This document shows positions 20,334 through 29,315 of a stretch of DNA of 64,000 nucleotides, piece after piece (within the stretch, counting starts at the first letter, position 1; each line of letters starts with the position of its first letter). Below the pieces are notes generated by a model that was given only the letters and a program-made list of their open reading frames with translations, searched no databases and was not told where the DNA came from. The DNA comes from Pycnococcus provasolii (lineage: Eukaryota; Chlorophyta; Pseudoscourfieldiophyceae; Pseudoscourfieldiales; Pycnococcaceae). Both the position numbers and the translations under genes were made by a program. The stretch covers positions 310,001 through 374,000 of the forward strand of contig OW568900.1 of the NCBI GenBank assembly GCA_938743325.2. The letters are read 5' to 3'.

Positions 20334-20408
20334 GATCGTTGTCCCTTTGGGATTCCTCTCCTGCTGCTGCTGCTGCTGCTGCTGCGATCGTGGTCCCTTT
20401 GGGATTCC

Positions 20409-20452
<44 letters not shown>

Positions 20453-20582
20453 GATCGTGGTCCCTTTGGGATTCCTCTCCTGCTGCTGCTGCTGCTGCTG
20501 CGATCGTTGTCCCTTTGGGATTCCTCTCCTGCTGCTGCTGCTGCTGCTGCTGCGGTCGTGGTCCGGTCCCTTTGGGATCCTC

Positions 20583-20613
<31 letters not shown>

Positions 20614-20729
20614 GATCGTTGTCCCTTTGGGATTCCTCTCCTGCTGCTGCTGCTGCTGCTGCGATCGTTGTCCCTTTGGGATTCCTCTCCTGCTGCTGCT
20701 GCTGCGATCGTGGTCCCTTTGGGATCCTC

Positions 20730-20760
<31 letters not shown>

Positions 20761-20915
20761 GATCGTTGTCCCTTTGGGATTCCTCTCCTGCTGCTGCTGC
20801 TGCTGCTGCGATCGTTGTCCCTTTGGGATTCCTCTCCTGCTGCTGCTGCTGCGGTCGTGGTCCGGTCCCTTTGGGATCCTCCTCCTCTCCTGCTGCTGCT
20901 GCGGTCGTTGTCCAC
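20303..20915 (-). repeat. CTG/CAG-rich minisatellite in gypsy leader
   Basis: About eleven units, each a variable (CTG)n run followed by CGATCG, then GTCCCTTTGGGAT and a TCCTCTCC or CCTCCTCC tail. Several frames stay open on both strands, giving Leu, Cys, Ala, Gln or Ser runs. These are low-complexity translations and I do not call them genes. Confidence 0.9.
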
Positions 20916-20934
20916 GTTTTTGTGTAAAATGAAA

Positions 20935-21592
20935 TGTAACTAACTCACGTCACACCAACGCAATCTCACACACACACACAATCTCCCTCCACACCAGCGC
21001 CACCACCACCACCCCAGGCGAGCCCACGAGGCTCAACCAGGCGACAACGGACAACCCTAGTTGTTTTACCACCCTAACTCCACAAGGCCGGAGCCAAGTT
21101 ACACTTAAAACTCTCTCTCTCTCTCTCTCTCTTCACCGGTCAACAAGCGTACGCCACTCGTGCGTACACAAAAACGCGTTGACAATGGCAGCAGGGAAAC
21201 CCATACAACCACAGCCCACCACACACAACCGTGGGGCCACCTTGCAATAGGCAACCTCCACACGGGGCCGCCTTGCAACGGGCAACCTCCACTCGGGGCA
21301 CCTCACCTGTCCACATCACGTGACCTTGCAAGTCCCCATGAACAGCGGACAAAAATGACATTAATGTCATTTTTGTCCGCACTTCACGGGGACCAAGAAA
21401 ATCCACATTAATGTGGATTTTCTTGCTGATACGTCATCCTGATAACGTATCCCCGAATCATCCACACTCACCCATATTTATCTTGAGGGGGCCCAAACCC
21501 TCACCAACTCTAGAAGGTTGGAGGCACTTATTCCACACACACACCACTCACCACCGCACCACTGCGCCACCACACCGCCATGCCGCGCGACA
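20935..21592 (-). repeat. Gypsy 5' LTR
   Basis: 658 bp, apparently identical to 9997-10654. On the minus strand it contains GATAAATATGGG, a TATA-like element, upstream of the two palindromes (21395-21424 and 21345-21380). Confidence 0.9.
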
Positions 21593-21694
21593 AAACCGCT
21601 CTCGCAGAAACAGCATGCTGCCATGATGCACATCATCATGAATGGGGGAACGATGTGTCAGAAATCGCAGGAGCCCGATGCTGACAAGGGGGAG

Positions 21695-22044
21695 TGATGG
21701 AGTATATGGACCTAGGGGTTTGTTGCTTTGGTGAAACCCCCACTGGAGATTTGTTTTGGTGAATTCGGTTTTGGGGAAAACCGTCTTGAGTTTCAGGACG
21801 TGGTGTATTTATAGTGGGTGACTGACAGCCCACTATAAACTCCCCCTATGGAATAATTACTCAAGACGGTAATGATGGAGACGATATGTAATGAGTGGCT
21901 ATGGACCACCGACGCGCTTCAGCTGGCGGCGCGCTGGCGGCTACACTACTTCTACTTTACTATTGTAATGTCATTCTCTCTTTCTACTTACTTCTTTACT
22001 TGTTCACGAACCCTACAGCGCCATGGCTGCTCCCTATTCCGTTA
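21695..22044 (+). repeat. Copia right LTR
   Basis: 350 bp preceded by the polypurine tract at 21686-21694. It is followed by CAGCC (22045-22049), the second half of the target duplication. Confidence 0.85.
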
Positions 22045-22049
22045 CAGCC
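22045..22049. repeat. Target-site duplication, right copy
   Basis: CAGCC, matching 9296-9300 across the whole retrotransposon nest. Confidence 0.8.
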
Positions 22050-22258
22050 CGTTATCGTGTACGACGCTAGGCTATCGTTGTCGAGCACCACCTTGAAGTT
22101 CCTTACGGCGTCGAGAGCGTCGTCCGTAGCGTTGTAGTTGAGTACGGCCTTCTCGAGCACGGTGGCCATCGCGGCGGGTTTGCTCGTGCCCTTTGCAAGA
22201 GTCAGCCCACTCGCGTCCGTCTTCGTCTCCTTGCTATTCTCGACGACCACCGCGACGA
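22050..22258 (-). pseudogene. Remnant of EF-hand/DUF285-type surface protein gene (membrane-proximal part)
   Basis: Minus-strand reading VVVENSKETKTDASGLTLAKGTSKP...ASYTITG aligns with [26 protein letters not shown]...IYSITG of the intact gene at 42488-44974. The copia insertion lies directly after the YTITG codons. On the other side homology ends at about 22258 against an AT-rich repeat, so the EF-hand part and start are missing. This is a truncated gene copy. Confidence 0.75.
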
Positions 22259-22311
22259 GGCCAGGGCTACCCAGTACTTATACTCAATACTTATACTATA
22301 CCTAGAGTATT

Positions 22312-22361
22312 GAGTATTTTGAGTATTACTAAGTATTACTAAGTAATACTCTAAAATACTC
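22312..22361. repeat. AT-rich inverted repeat (hairpin)
   Basis: Arms of about 19-20 bp (GAGTATTTTGAGTATTACT and its near-complement) around a short spacer of the same motif. The tetranucleotide GTAT dominates from 22275. It is MITE-like, with no coding capacity. Confidence 0.6.
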
Positions 22362-22363
22362 TA

Positions 22364-22380
22364 CCGACCATTTTGGTCGG
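22364..22380. repeat. Perfect 7-bp-stem hairpin
   Basis: CCGACCA-TTT-TGGTCGG directly after the AT-rich inverted repeat. Confidence 0.6.
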
Positions 22381-22656
22381 GCTGGACCATTTTGAAGGGG
22401 ATTAAGTGTCAATAATCAGGACTACCCGTACCCGTACCTCCCACCACCTATTGTTCATTTTTTGTTTGGCTTCTGTCGGGCAAGCAGGCCGGGTTAGTCC
22501 GGCTTAACCGAGACTAACTTACGTACTGTACACTTGGATTTTGGCCTATGGCCGGGTTAAGCCGGATCATGGTACCCCCCCACTCTATTACCCCATGGGT
22601 TTAACTATGCCGTTGCGTTGGCTGTGCTTGACCACCTCGCTTAAGCCTTTTACAGC

Positions 22657-22690
22657 AAGGCACAAGGCACAAGGCACAAGGCACAAGGCC
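22657..22690. repeat. AAGGCAC heptamer array
   Basis: Four perfect tandem copies of AAGGCAC plus a diverged fifth. Confidence 0.85.
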
Positions 22691-23079
22691 CAGGCCAACA
22701 GGGGCCCGCGCATTTGCTTCAGCTGAACTGCTGAAGCAGGAACACGTCTCTCTCATTCTCTCTCTCTACGGGTAGAACTAGGGTAGTCTCTCCCCTGGCA
22801 CCTGGGTGAGCTCAAATAGCACGCGTCAATACTCAATACTACTCCCCGGACTCTCTTCTTCTCTCCCCCGGGGGACTACTCTGCGTGAGACCCCTCTGCT
22901 GCCCTGACCAGCTTAGTGTCGCAACCCCAGCGGCTGACCGGTGCCCCCCCTTCCCTTCCCAGCTCACGCGCGCGGGCAACGTCAGCGTCCCCCCCCCACG
23001 CCTCCTTCCTCGGCTCCTCAAGCTCAAGCGTGAGCTTGCTGCTGCGTTTACGAGTGTACCATAGACATACACCTGTCGT

Positions 23080-25020
23080 ATGTCGCTCGACGTTCAACAC
23101 AGAGCGTCGCAGCAGAGCTATGCGGCGTCGCAGAGCCACTACTCGGAGCTCGCGCCAGGGATCCCGAACGAACTTACACAAACGAGTGGAAGGCTCGCGT
23201 ACGGCGACGACGACGGCGACGGCGACGGCGACGACGGCGAATCGGACTTCCTCTCGGACGAGTCGCTAAGAGCCATCACGGGACGAAACGACCTAAGCCA
23301 AGTCTCGTACTGCGAACTCATCGTCGACACGTCGGAAGTCTCGCTCTTCGAACTGGGGGAAAAACTGCCCAACCTACACGAACTCAGAGTCAACAGCTCC
23401 GTCGTGCCGTGCATCAGAGACCTTGGCACGAAGCTCAAACAGCTGCGCATCCTGTGGATCAGCAGATCCATGCTCAGCGACCTCGGCGGATGCGCCGCAC
23501 TGCCTGAACTGCAGGAACTGTACGCAAGCTTCAACGACGTCGCTGACTGCAGCCCGCTCGCAGGCTGCGAAAACCTGAGGTGCGTGGACCTCGAGTCAAA
23601 CCGCGTCGAGGACTTAACACTCGTCGAGAACTTCGCCTTCTGCGCCGAGCTGCACACGCTCAACCTGCTCGGCAATCCTGTCTCGCGTGGTAGCCGTGCA
23701 AAGTACAGGCACGAAGTCGCCGTCGCCGTGCCCAGCCTTAAGACGCTCGACGACGAGCCGGTGACGGACGCAGAGCGTAGCGAGAGCATAGCAGAGAATG
23801 AGGCGGAGGGCGAACCGAGCACGACGAGCAACGGTGGCGCGGAAACGGATGGTGGCGACAACGCCGGCGACGACGAGCTTGCGGCGCTTGCTGCTGAGCG
23901 AGACGCCGCGGCACGAGAGCTGGAGCTTGTCAGCGACGGGATCAAGTACGCAAGAGTGGGATTCGACGATCCGAACTCGTGGGATGTATTTGGTGCACTC
24001 CCAGCCGCCGCGAACACGTCAAGCGCACCTGGAACGAGCCACGGCGGCGGGATGGACCGGCCGCGAACGGCGATGGTGCTCCCCCCGCGTCCGGGAACGG
24101 CGGCGCGCATTCTTTCCACCAATTTTGCCGCCGGCGGCGCTGGCGGCCCAAGCGCGCTTCGACCCACCACGAGCTACGGATTTGGCCCACTCGCACGCTC
24201 ACGTCCGGGAACGTCGGCAGGCTCTCGGCCGGGAACGGCGTTTGCAACAACCTCCGCACCGCCGAGTGGGACGGGCGGGCGCAACCTGTACTGGCGTAAA
24301 CACGCCATCGATTTCTCCGTCGGAGGAAACCGATCGGCGGCTGATGAAGATGAGCAGGCTGGTGAATCTGAGCTGACGTACGGCGGCGACGAGGTTGTGG
24401 GAGGCAATGCCGCGGCTCTCCTGCGTCGTCGTCGCGCGGCACGAGAAGAGTCGCAGCAGGGCGACGACAATGCGAGTGCAAGCCGCAATCCGAGCAGCGA
24501 TAGCTTGGACCACGACTCTCTGCTGACGGAGCTACGTAATTGGAAACTTGAGACGAGCCGGATCGTCCTGATGGACGAGAAGGACATGGACATGATGGCA
24601 CACGACATTCTGCGTGGTCCGAGTCCGCCGGGTACGAGCGGCGGCGGTGGCGAAGCTGAGGTACTTACACTCGGCGACGACAATGGCGAGGATGTGACGG
24701 AGGAAGACGATGGTGCAGACGAAGACGAGGAGACGGAGTCGTACCCTGCTCCTAAGATTATTTCGTCGTCCATGCTTAGTGGCGACGAGCAGGAGCGCGT
24801 TGCGGCCGAGCCTGCTGATGCAGACGATAGCCTAGAAGCTGCTGAAGCTGCTGCTGCTGCTGCTACGTCGGCGGCGGCGGATGGCGACGATCCGGATGGC
24901 CTTCACGCGTTTCACATCCCTCTTGAATTCCGAGGTCATCGTCCGGTGGGTCGCTTGAGACCTCGTCATCTTGGTAGCGATCGTCCCGCAAGTCGTGATG
25001 GCGGTGCTGCCACCTCCTAA
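23080..25020 (+). CDS. LRRC56/ODA8-like leucine-rich repeat protein
   Basis: A 646-residue protein whose residues 60-240 form four to five leucine-rich repeats and a cap, closely patterned like LRRC56. Clear stretches are LRVNSSVVPCIRDLGTKLK, LRILWISRSMLSDLGG, LQELYASFNDVADCSPLAG and LRCVDLESNRVEDL. LRRC56 (Chlamydomonas ODA8) works with intraflagellar transport in assembling or delivering outer dynein arms. A short coiled coil follows the repeats. The remaining two thirds are disordered and acidic, with repeated RPGT motifs at about 330-390. Human LRRC56 is shorter (about 540). The family assignment is from recalled sequence pattern and is fairly firm. The presence of the gene argues for a flagellated stage. 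Confidence 0.82.
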   Translation: MSLDVQHRASQQSYAASQSHYSELAPGIPNELTQTSGRLAYGDDDGDGDGDDGESDFLSDESLRAITGRNDLSQVSYCELIVDTSEVSLFELGEKLPNLHELRVNSSVVPCIRDLGTKLKQLRILWISRSMLSDLGGCAALPELQELYASFNDVADCSPLAGCENLRCVDLESNRVEDLTLVENFAFCAELHTLNLLGNPVSRGSRAKYRHEVAVAVPSLKTLDDEPVTDAERSESIAENEAEGEPSTTSNGGAETDGGDNAGDDELAALAAERDAAARELELVSDGIKYARVGFDDPNSWDVFGALPAAANTSSAPGTSHGGGMDRPRTAMVLPPRPGTAARILSTNFAAGGAGGPSALRPTTSYGFGPLARSRPGTSAGSRPGTAFATTSAPPSGTGGRNLYWRKHAIDFSVGGNRSAADEDEQAGESELTYGGDEVVGGNAAALLRRRRAAREESQQGDDNASASRNPSSDSLDHDSLLTELRNWKLETSRIVLMDEKDMDMMAHDILRGPSPPGTSGGGGEAEVLTLGDDNGEDVTEEDDGADEDEETESYPAPKIISSSMLSGDEQERVAAEPADADDSLEAAEAAAAAATSAAADGDDPDGLHAFHIPLEFRGHRPVGRLRPRHLGSDRPASRDGGAATS

Positions 25021-25385
25021 GAAATATATTCCTACTATCTTATTCTTTCAACAACAATGTAGATGTGTTCCTGTCTTTATTTACATGCTTCCATCAACCA
25101 CCAAATTGGTACTAAGGTTAGTACTACTACAAAAAAGTGTTAGATTTATTTTGGCCCGGCCAGGATCCCCCAAAATCCCAAAATCCTAAAAAAAAAAATG
25201 CGCGCACCGGCAACTTTTAGGTAACAAGTATTCTTTGAAATCAATTGGGATTCTCCAACATTCGCGCTCGCTCTAATCCAGGTGGCAGTGAATGATCCTA
25301 CTCAACTATCTCGCACTGCTCTGCTCCTCCTATCAAATCCCCCCAAAATCATTGATTCTCCTCAATCCATTTGTGGATCTGATCG
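25021..25385. other. Convergent intergenic region
   Basis: It lies between the 3' ends of LRRC56 and the secreted acidic protein. It holds an A-run near 25188-25198 and GGATCCCCCAAAATCCCAAAATCC. No gene or module copy is seen. Confidence 0.4.
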
Positions 25386-27293
25386 TCAATCGTAACCATC
25401 TTCTGCTGCGGAATCGTTAGCGTCTTCTCCTTCGGAATCGGAGTCGGAGTCGGAGTCTTCTTCGTCGTCGTCGTCAGAGTCGGAGTCATCGTCATCGTCG
25501 TCTTCTTCTTCTTCTTGCATACGCATTGCCTCGAGCTCCTTGAGACGCGTGTCGCGGTTCTCCTTAATCGCACCAAGCTTTTCTTCAATCTGCGCCTCCA
25601 GCTCGGCACATGTCTTACTACGGCCACGGTTGTTACGCAAGGTACGCGCATAGGCGACAATCTCTTTGCGCATCTCCTTCTCATACAGGACGTGCAGAAC
25701 GTCCAGACGATCTTCTGGCGACTGGCGCGCAACCACGTTTCGAACCATCACACTCTCCGGGACCGTGCACAGCTTTCCGTTGTTGTTGTTATGAGCAGCG
25801 ATCAGCTCGTCGCATGGATAGCGCTCACCCGCGAGGACGTGAAGCATCGGGACAAGCTCGTCCCATTCTTGAGCAGTCGGAAGGTCGTTTGGCGCCATGT
25901 CTCGTGTTTCCTTGACACATTCGGTGAGAGCCGCTTGAATTTTGTCTTTGTGCTCCTTGCGAATCGTGTCATCACAGCGAAGCTGCCAAGCTCCGACACG
26001 TTCCAAACCCTCCACATCACGGAGCTGCTTCCTCACGCATCGGCGTATCGCGTTCCTGTAACGCCGATCTTGCTGTCGAGGAGTAAGTACGGTCGACTGA
26101 TCGAGCTGCGCGCTGCGGACATCCCTTTCGAGGCTACCAATCTGCTGCTTTGCGCGTTGGAGAGCTGACGTTGCCTGTGTAAACGTCTGCGTGAGACTCT
26201 CTTTCGTTTCGGTGTCAAGATTCGAGTTCTGAATGCGCTCCCTAAGGTCAGCGAGCGTTTGCTGAACGTACGCCGTCGCCGCCTCCAGCTCCTCGTTGTA
26301 CGAACGCCAGTTGGAAACATCTCCCAAGATTTGGTTCTTGATGCACACCTCAATTTCATCTCGATCCGCCTTCAAATCGCCCGGCATCACGGCAAGATCT
26401 TGGCTGTATCCCACAAGAAATTCTTCGAGTGTCTGGTTTCCAGGCATGCACGCCTCGACCATATCCGCCATCTGATTGACGTTCATGTCACGAATATTTG
26501 TCGTTGTGCTCGGGTTGGTTTCTTTGTGGTGGAGAAGGTCAGCACCGGAGTACAGGAACAGAGTCGCCTTCATCTTCTCGAGATCCGCCTTGGTGATAGC
26601 ACCCTTTTCTTCGAGCTCTTTATTACACGACCTCATGAGCATGTTGAGCTGGTAAGAGGGAGTGATGGAAATTTGGGTGGTGGTACGGCTGGTGGATTTT
26701 GCCTCCTCCACCATCTCCTGTGACACGGCGGCGGCAGTTTCTTCGCCGTCGCCGTCACCCTTGATTCGCTCCAAACGCAGGCTGGCAAGAATGTGTGGCG
26801 CAGTTTTCTTGAGATCTGCGACCGTGGCAGTTGTCGTGTCAAGGTTTGGCTGTTGTGGAATCTCCGCGCCGAGGTTCCTGAGTGTCATCTTGCGCGTATT
26901 CATATCAGGTACGACGCGCGATTTGAAGAATCCGCCAGATGCCTGCATGAGCGTGACCAGCGTGGGACAAGCCTGCGTGGCGAACATCGCGTCGAGTGTT
27001 GTTGTTGTTGTGTTGGTGGTGGTATGTTGTTGTGAGCACGCAGAGTGCGTATTGCCTGGCATCCACTCGTCGCCCATCTTGTGTGCACCCTCGCATCCCA
27101 TGGCAAGCGCCGCCTCCTGCGCCTCCTTCTCGGTGGCGTACATTTGCATCATCATCGGATCATCACCAATTGAGGAGAGCAACGCAGTGCCGTTCATCAT
27201 CGTTGTTGTAGTAATTTGCTGCGCGTACACGCCGCTGCTGCTGCTCACCAGGGCGAGCACCAGCGCCATTGGTACCGTCATTGCTGTCGCCAT
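25386..27293 (-). CDS. Secreted coiled-coil protein with acidic Asp/Glu/Ser tail
   Basis: 635 residues. A clear signal peptide (hydrophobic residues about 7-22, likely cleavage after VYA) sends it into the secretory pathway. Residues about 55-85 contain GCEGAHKMGDEWMPGNTHSAC, which resembles the small Cys/Trp motif region known as DUF3721; that identification is from memory. Most of the rest is helical, with coiled-coil segments at about 340-410 and 560-590. The last 45 residues are almost all Asp, Glu and Ser, a pattern seen in calcium-binding or mineral-interacting matrix proteins. No enzyme motif is visible. Function unknown; a cell-surface or matrix role is only suggested by the signal peptide and acidic tail. 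Confidence 0.75.
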   Translation of the reverse strand: MATAMTVPMALVLALVSSSSGVYAQQITTTTMMNGTALLSSIGDDPMMMQMYATEKEAQEAALAMGCEGAHKMGDEWMPGNTHSACSQQHTTTNTTTTTLDAMFATQACPTLVTLMQASGGFFKSRVVPDMNTRKMTLRNLGAEIPQQPNLDTTTATVADLKKTAPHILASLRLERIKGDGDGEETAAAVSQEMVEEAKSTSRTTTQISITPSYQLNMLMRSCNKELEEKGAITKADLEKMKATLFLYSGADLLHHKETNPSTTTNIRDMNVNQMADMVEACMPGNQTLEEFLVGYSQDLAVMPGDLKADRDEIEVCIKNQILGDVSNWRSYNEELEAATAYVQQTLADLRERIQNSNLDTETKESLTQTFTQATSALQRAKQQIGSLERDVRSAQLDQSTVLTPRQQDRRYRNAIRRCVRKQLRDVEGLERVGAWQLRCDDTIRKEHKDKIQAALTECVKETRDMAPNDLPTAQEWDELVPMLHVLAGERYPCDELIAAHNNNNGKLCTVPESVMVRNVVARQSPEDRLDVLHVLYEKEMRKEIVAYARTLRNNRGRSKTCAELEAQIEEKLGAIKENRDTRLKELEAMRMQEEEEDDDDDDSDSDDDDEEDSDSDSDSEGEDANDSAAEDGYD

Positions 27294-27778
27294 TTTGTTA
27301 GCTCTTGTGGTGGTTTTGTAGAATGACGGAGAGAGTCAGTGGACCAAACTTTGGGAGAGCTTGAAAAATGCACAGTGCAAGGGTGTACGGATCCCTACGA
27401 TCAATGGTGATTTGACAGACCAAATCTGTGTGCCAATTCGGCACAGATTTGGTTTTTTTTTCAAAGTTACCAACGGCACTCTTGCGTGATTTGCGACTTT
27501 GACCCGTGACAACTAATCTCGGAACCCCGAATCAACTTTCACTCGACGGAAGATCACACTTGACACGACCCAGTCTTCTTCGAAATTCAGCCCATGTACG
27601 TGCAAGTGCATTGCAGAGAGAGAGAGAGAGTGGCGCCGCTCTCTGCTCTGATGAGCCTGATTAATGGCCAAGCGAATGAATGCGAATAATGGTCCAACCA
27701 GACGACCGTCATTGGACAAAGTATCCAAATAAACTTGAATGAAGAATGAGTAATGGAATTTTACTCATCTCATCAGAA
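27294..27778. other. Intergenic region with hairpin
   Basis: It holds the promoter of the secreted-protein gene (minus strand) and the 3' region of the GNAT-sulfotransferase gene. Features are the 27419-27453 hairpin, a GA microsatellite (27616-27630) and a diverged copy of the 3'-end repeat family (about 27690-27760, minus strand: TTACTCATTCTTCATTC, then GTCCAATGACGGTCGTC). Confidence 0.5.
27419..27453. repeat. Hairpin followed by T-run
   Basis: The inverted repeat ACCAAATCTGTGtGCC / GGCACAGATTTGGT with a five-base loop is followed by nine T on the plus strand. It looks like a terminator stem-loop or the end of a short non-coding transcript. No transcript can be inferred from sequence alone. 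Confidence 0.4.
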
Positions 27779-29173
27779 TCACTTTCTTCTCCTCCCTTGG
27801 AACACCCTCACGAAGCCGCCAACAACCATAGCCATGGCAATGCGCACGTAAGAGCGCGCCGTGAAGAAGTACCGCTGGAATTCCTTGGTATCGTTGACGT
27901 GCGGGAATGCATCCTTCGGCGCGGAGACACCGAGCACACTCACGAGAGGTGCCCACTTGCCAGGAGGCATGTCGACGAGACATGCATCAGGCACCTCATT
28001 TTGCACGGCTTTCGTGTTCGCGTCGAAGATCTGACGAATTCGTTCGCGATCCTCTTCATGCCCCTTCAGTCGGAACTTTGCCGCGCCGAACGTGCCGTCC
28101 CACACAATCAGCTCCACCATCCGGATGTGGCTGCCTACCCTTGTGTTTAGCATCTTGTGAAATGAGCGGTACACACGAATCTCCGGATCGTGCTGCGGAC
28201 GGTTGATCGTGTGGTAAACACTCTCAAACCACTTGTCGAAGTCTCTTCGCGTCAGGCAGACGACAGCGCCTGGAAATGCGAAGCACAGCGTTCTCCAGAA
28301 TGCGCACGCGGGAAAGTCCACAGCAGCGAGGAACCCATTCGTGTTCATAAACTCGCGAAGACGCTCGACGCGTTCTCTGGAAGGCAGTGTGACAAGCTTC
28401 ATAAAAAAGTCGTCGTGATTTTTGCCTCCCTTCATGCACTCCGCCATGTGATAGCACCGCATCCCGAGTTTGTCGAGCGCCAACTTCAGTGACATGGTGC
28501 CAGTTCGTCCAAAGCCGGCGCCGACGACAAATGGCGCCTTCGACGCGTCGAAGACCGTTTCCATTTGCGCGTACGCGTGTCCACCGCGGTAGAACACGCA
28601 GTTCGCCTTTACGTCCGGGAATTCGAAAGGTGACCACTCCTTCGTTTGCTCGTTCTTCGGACGGCAGTGTGGTGGTGCCAGCTTAAGTCCTCTCGCCTCG
28701 TACCACGCGCGCGACGCGAGGCGCGTGTTCGCATAAATTCGAAACGGCACACCCGTGTTATCATCCTTCTGCGCCGCGACGTGGTGGTAGAACGCCCTCG
28801 CTGTCCTCGCCGCCTTGCTGATGGCGTGGTGAAGAAGCACGGTTCCCACCCCTCTCCTTTGGTACTCAGGCGCGACGGCAAACTTGCGAAACTGCGCGCT
28901 TTTGTCTTTGATGTCGACGAACATCGATATGACTCCAATTGGGACGTTCGCGAGTTCGCCCGGCGCGTCGCGGTCGTACGCCGCGAGGTGTGTGACCCCG
29001 CGCATGGCTTCTTCGCCGGGTATGTGCGCTTTGTGCGGCGCGTCCGGCCAGAGCACGGCGACGCGAAGAGGGAGCGTGGCGCTGACGGGCACTGCTTTGA
29101 CGGTTAAGGCGGGCACGGCGCACGCGTGCAAGTCCATCATCGCTGGAGCAGTTTTCGGCGCGGTATCGGGCAT
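27779..29173 (-). CDS. GNAT acetyltransferase-sulfotransferase (Sulfotransfer_4) fusion
   Basis: 464 residues with two enzyme folds. Residues about 20-190 are a GNAT N-acetyltransferase: FRKFAVAPEYQRRGVGTVLL is motif A, the acetyl-CoA pyrophosphate loop, and ASRAWYEARG follows in motif B. Residues about 212-445 match the P-loop sulfotransferase-like family PF17784. They start VVGAGFGRTGTMSLKLAL (5'-PSB-type loop) and continue with CYHMAECM and LTRRDFDKWFESVYHTI. The tail has a weak hydrophobic stretch (VRIAMAMVVGGFVRVF). One ATG-initiated exon covers both. The fusion suggests linked small-molecule or peptide modification, but no substrate can be named. Confidence 0.8.
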   Translation of the reverse strand: MPDTAPKTAPAMMDLHACAVPALTVKAVPVSATLPLRVAVLWPDAPHKAHIPGEEAMRGVTHLAAYDRDAPGELANVPIGVISMFVDIKDKSAQFRKFAVAPEYQRRGVGTVLLHHAISKAARTARAFYHHVAAQKDDNTGVPFRIYANTRLASRAWYEARGLKLAPPHCRPKNEQTKEWSPFEFPDVKANCVFYRGGHAYAQMETVFDASKAPFVVGAGFGRTGTMSLKLALDKLGMRCYHMAECMKGGKNHDDFFMKLVTLPSRERVERLREFMNTNGFLAAVDFPACAFWRTLCFAFPGAVVCLTRRDFDKWFESVYHTINRPQHDPEIRVYRSFHKMLNTRVGSHIRMVELIVWDGTFGAAKFRLKGHEEDRERIRQIFDANTKAVQNEVPDACLVDMPPGKWAPLVSVLGVSAPKDAFPHVNDTKEFQRYFFTARSYVRIAMAMVVGGFVRVFQGRRRK

Positions 29174-29315
29174 GATGAGATGAGAGTGGGCAGGACAGTT
29201 GACTTTCTGAAGGGGTGAGATTTGGTTATTAGTGGGTTTTTTCTTTCTGGGACTGTTTTCTGGGAAATGTGTTTTTTTCTGGGAAATCTACACGTCAGCA
29301 TAAACATTGGTTAAC

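Larger units (their letters stand above)
9997..21592 (-). mobile_element. Ty3/gypsy LTR retrotransposon, looks whole
   Basis: An 11.6-kb element on the minus strand inserted in the copia copy. Its LTRs (9997-10654 and 20935-21592, TG...CA on the minus strand) show no difference I can find, so it is very young. In minus-strand order the parts are: 5' LTR, leader with a CAG-rich minisatellite and degenerate telomere-like motifs, gag-protease ORF, pol ORF (RT, RNase H, integrase), then PHD, Tudor-like and methyltransferase-like regions, and 3' LTR. Both long ORFs are open end to end. No clean target duplication or canonical primer site was found. Confidence 0.92.
9301..22044 (+). mobile_element. 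Ty1/copia LTR retrotransposon, broken, hosting a nested gypsy element
   Basis: Bounded by LTRs at 9301-9658 and 21695-22044 that are identical apart from one short length difference, so the insertion is recent. A primer-binding-like site (TGGAACCGGGTCC) follows the left LTR. A polypurine tract (AAGGGGGAG) precedes the right LTR. Of the coding region only the C-terminal RNase H end of pol (about 9686-9956) and a short 3' part remain, so the interior is mostly gone and the copy is broken. It is interrupted by the gypsy element at 9997-21592. Target duplication CAGCC flanks the whole. Confidence 0.85.
22259..23079. other. Repeat-rich intergenic region
   Basis: No gene is visible. It contains an AT-rich inverted repeat (22312-22361), a small perfect hairpin (22364-22380), an inverted pair TCCGGCTTAACCG/CGGGTTAAGCCGGA near 22499-22567, a heptamer array (22657-22690) and the LRRC56 promoter side. 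C-runs and CT-rich sequence lie at 22850-23000. Confidence 0.45.

Noticed and set aside
20121-20932. Long open frames on both strands over 20.1-20.9 kb (Leu/Cys/Ala or Gln/Ser runs)
   Set aside because: They are translations of the CTG/CAG minisatellite in the gypsy leader. Three plus-strand frames are open at once, which follows from the repeat and not from coding.
9988-21596. Target-site duplication of A residues around the gypsy element
   Set aside because: Both flanks are A-rich (AAAAAGAAA and AAACC), so a short match is uninformative. No clear 4-6-bp duplication can be claimed.
27419-27453. tRNA or snRNA gene at the T-run hairpin, and tRNAs elsewhere
   Set aside because: No cloverleaf, box A or box B could be found here, and no convincing tRNA T-arm pattern was seen in the rest of the window by eye.
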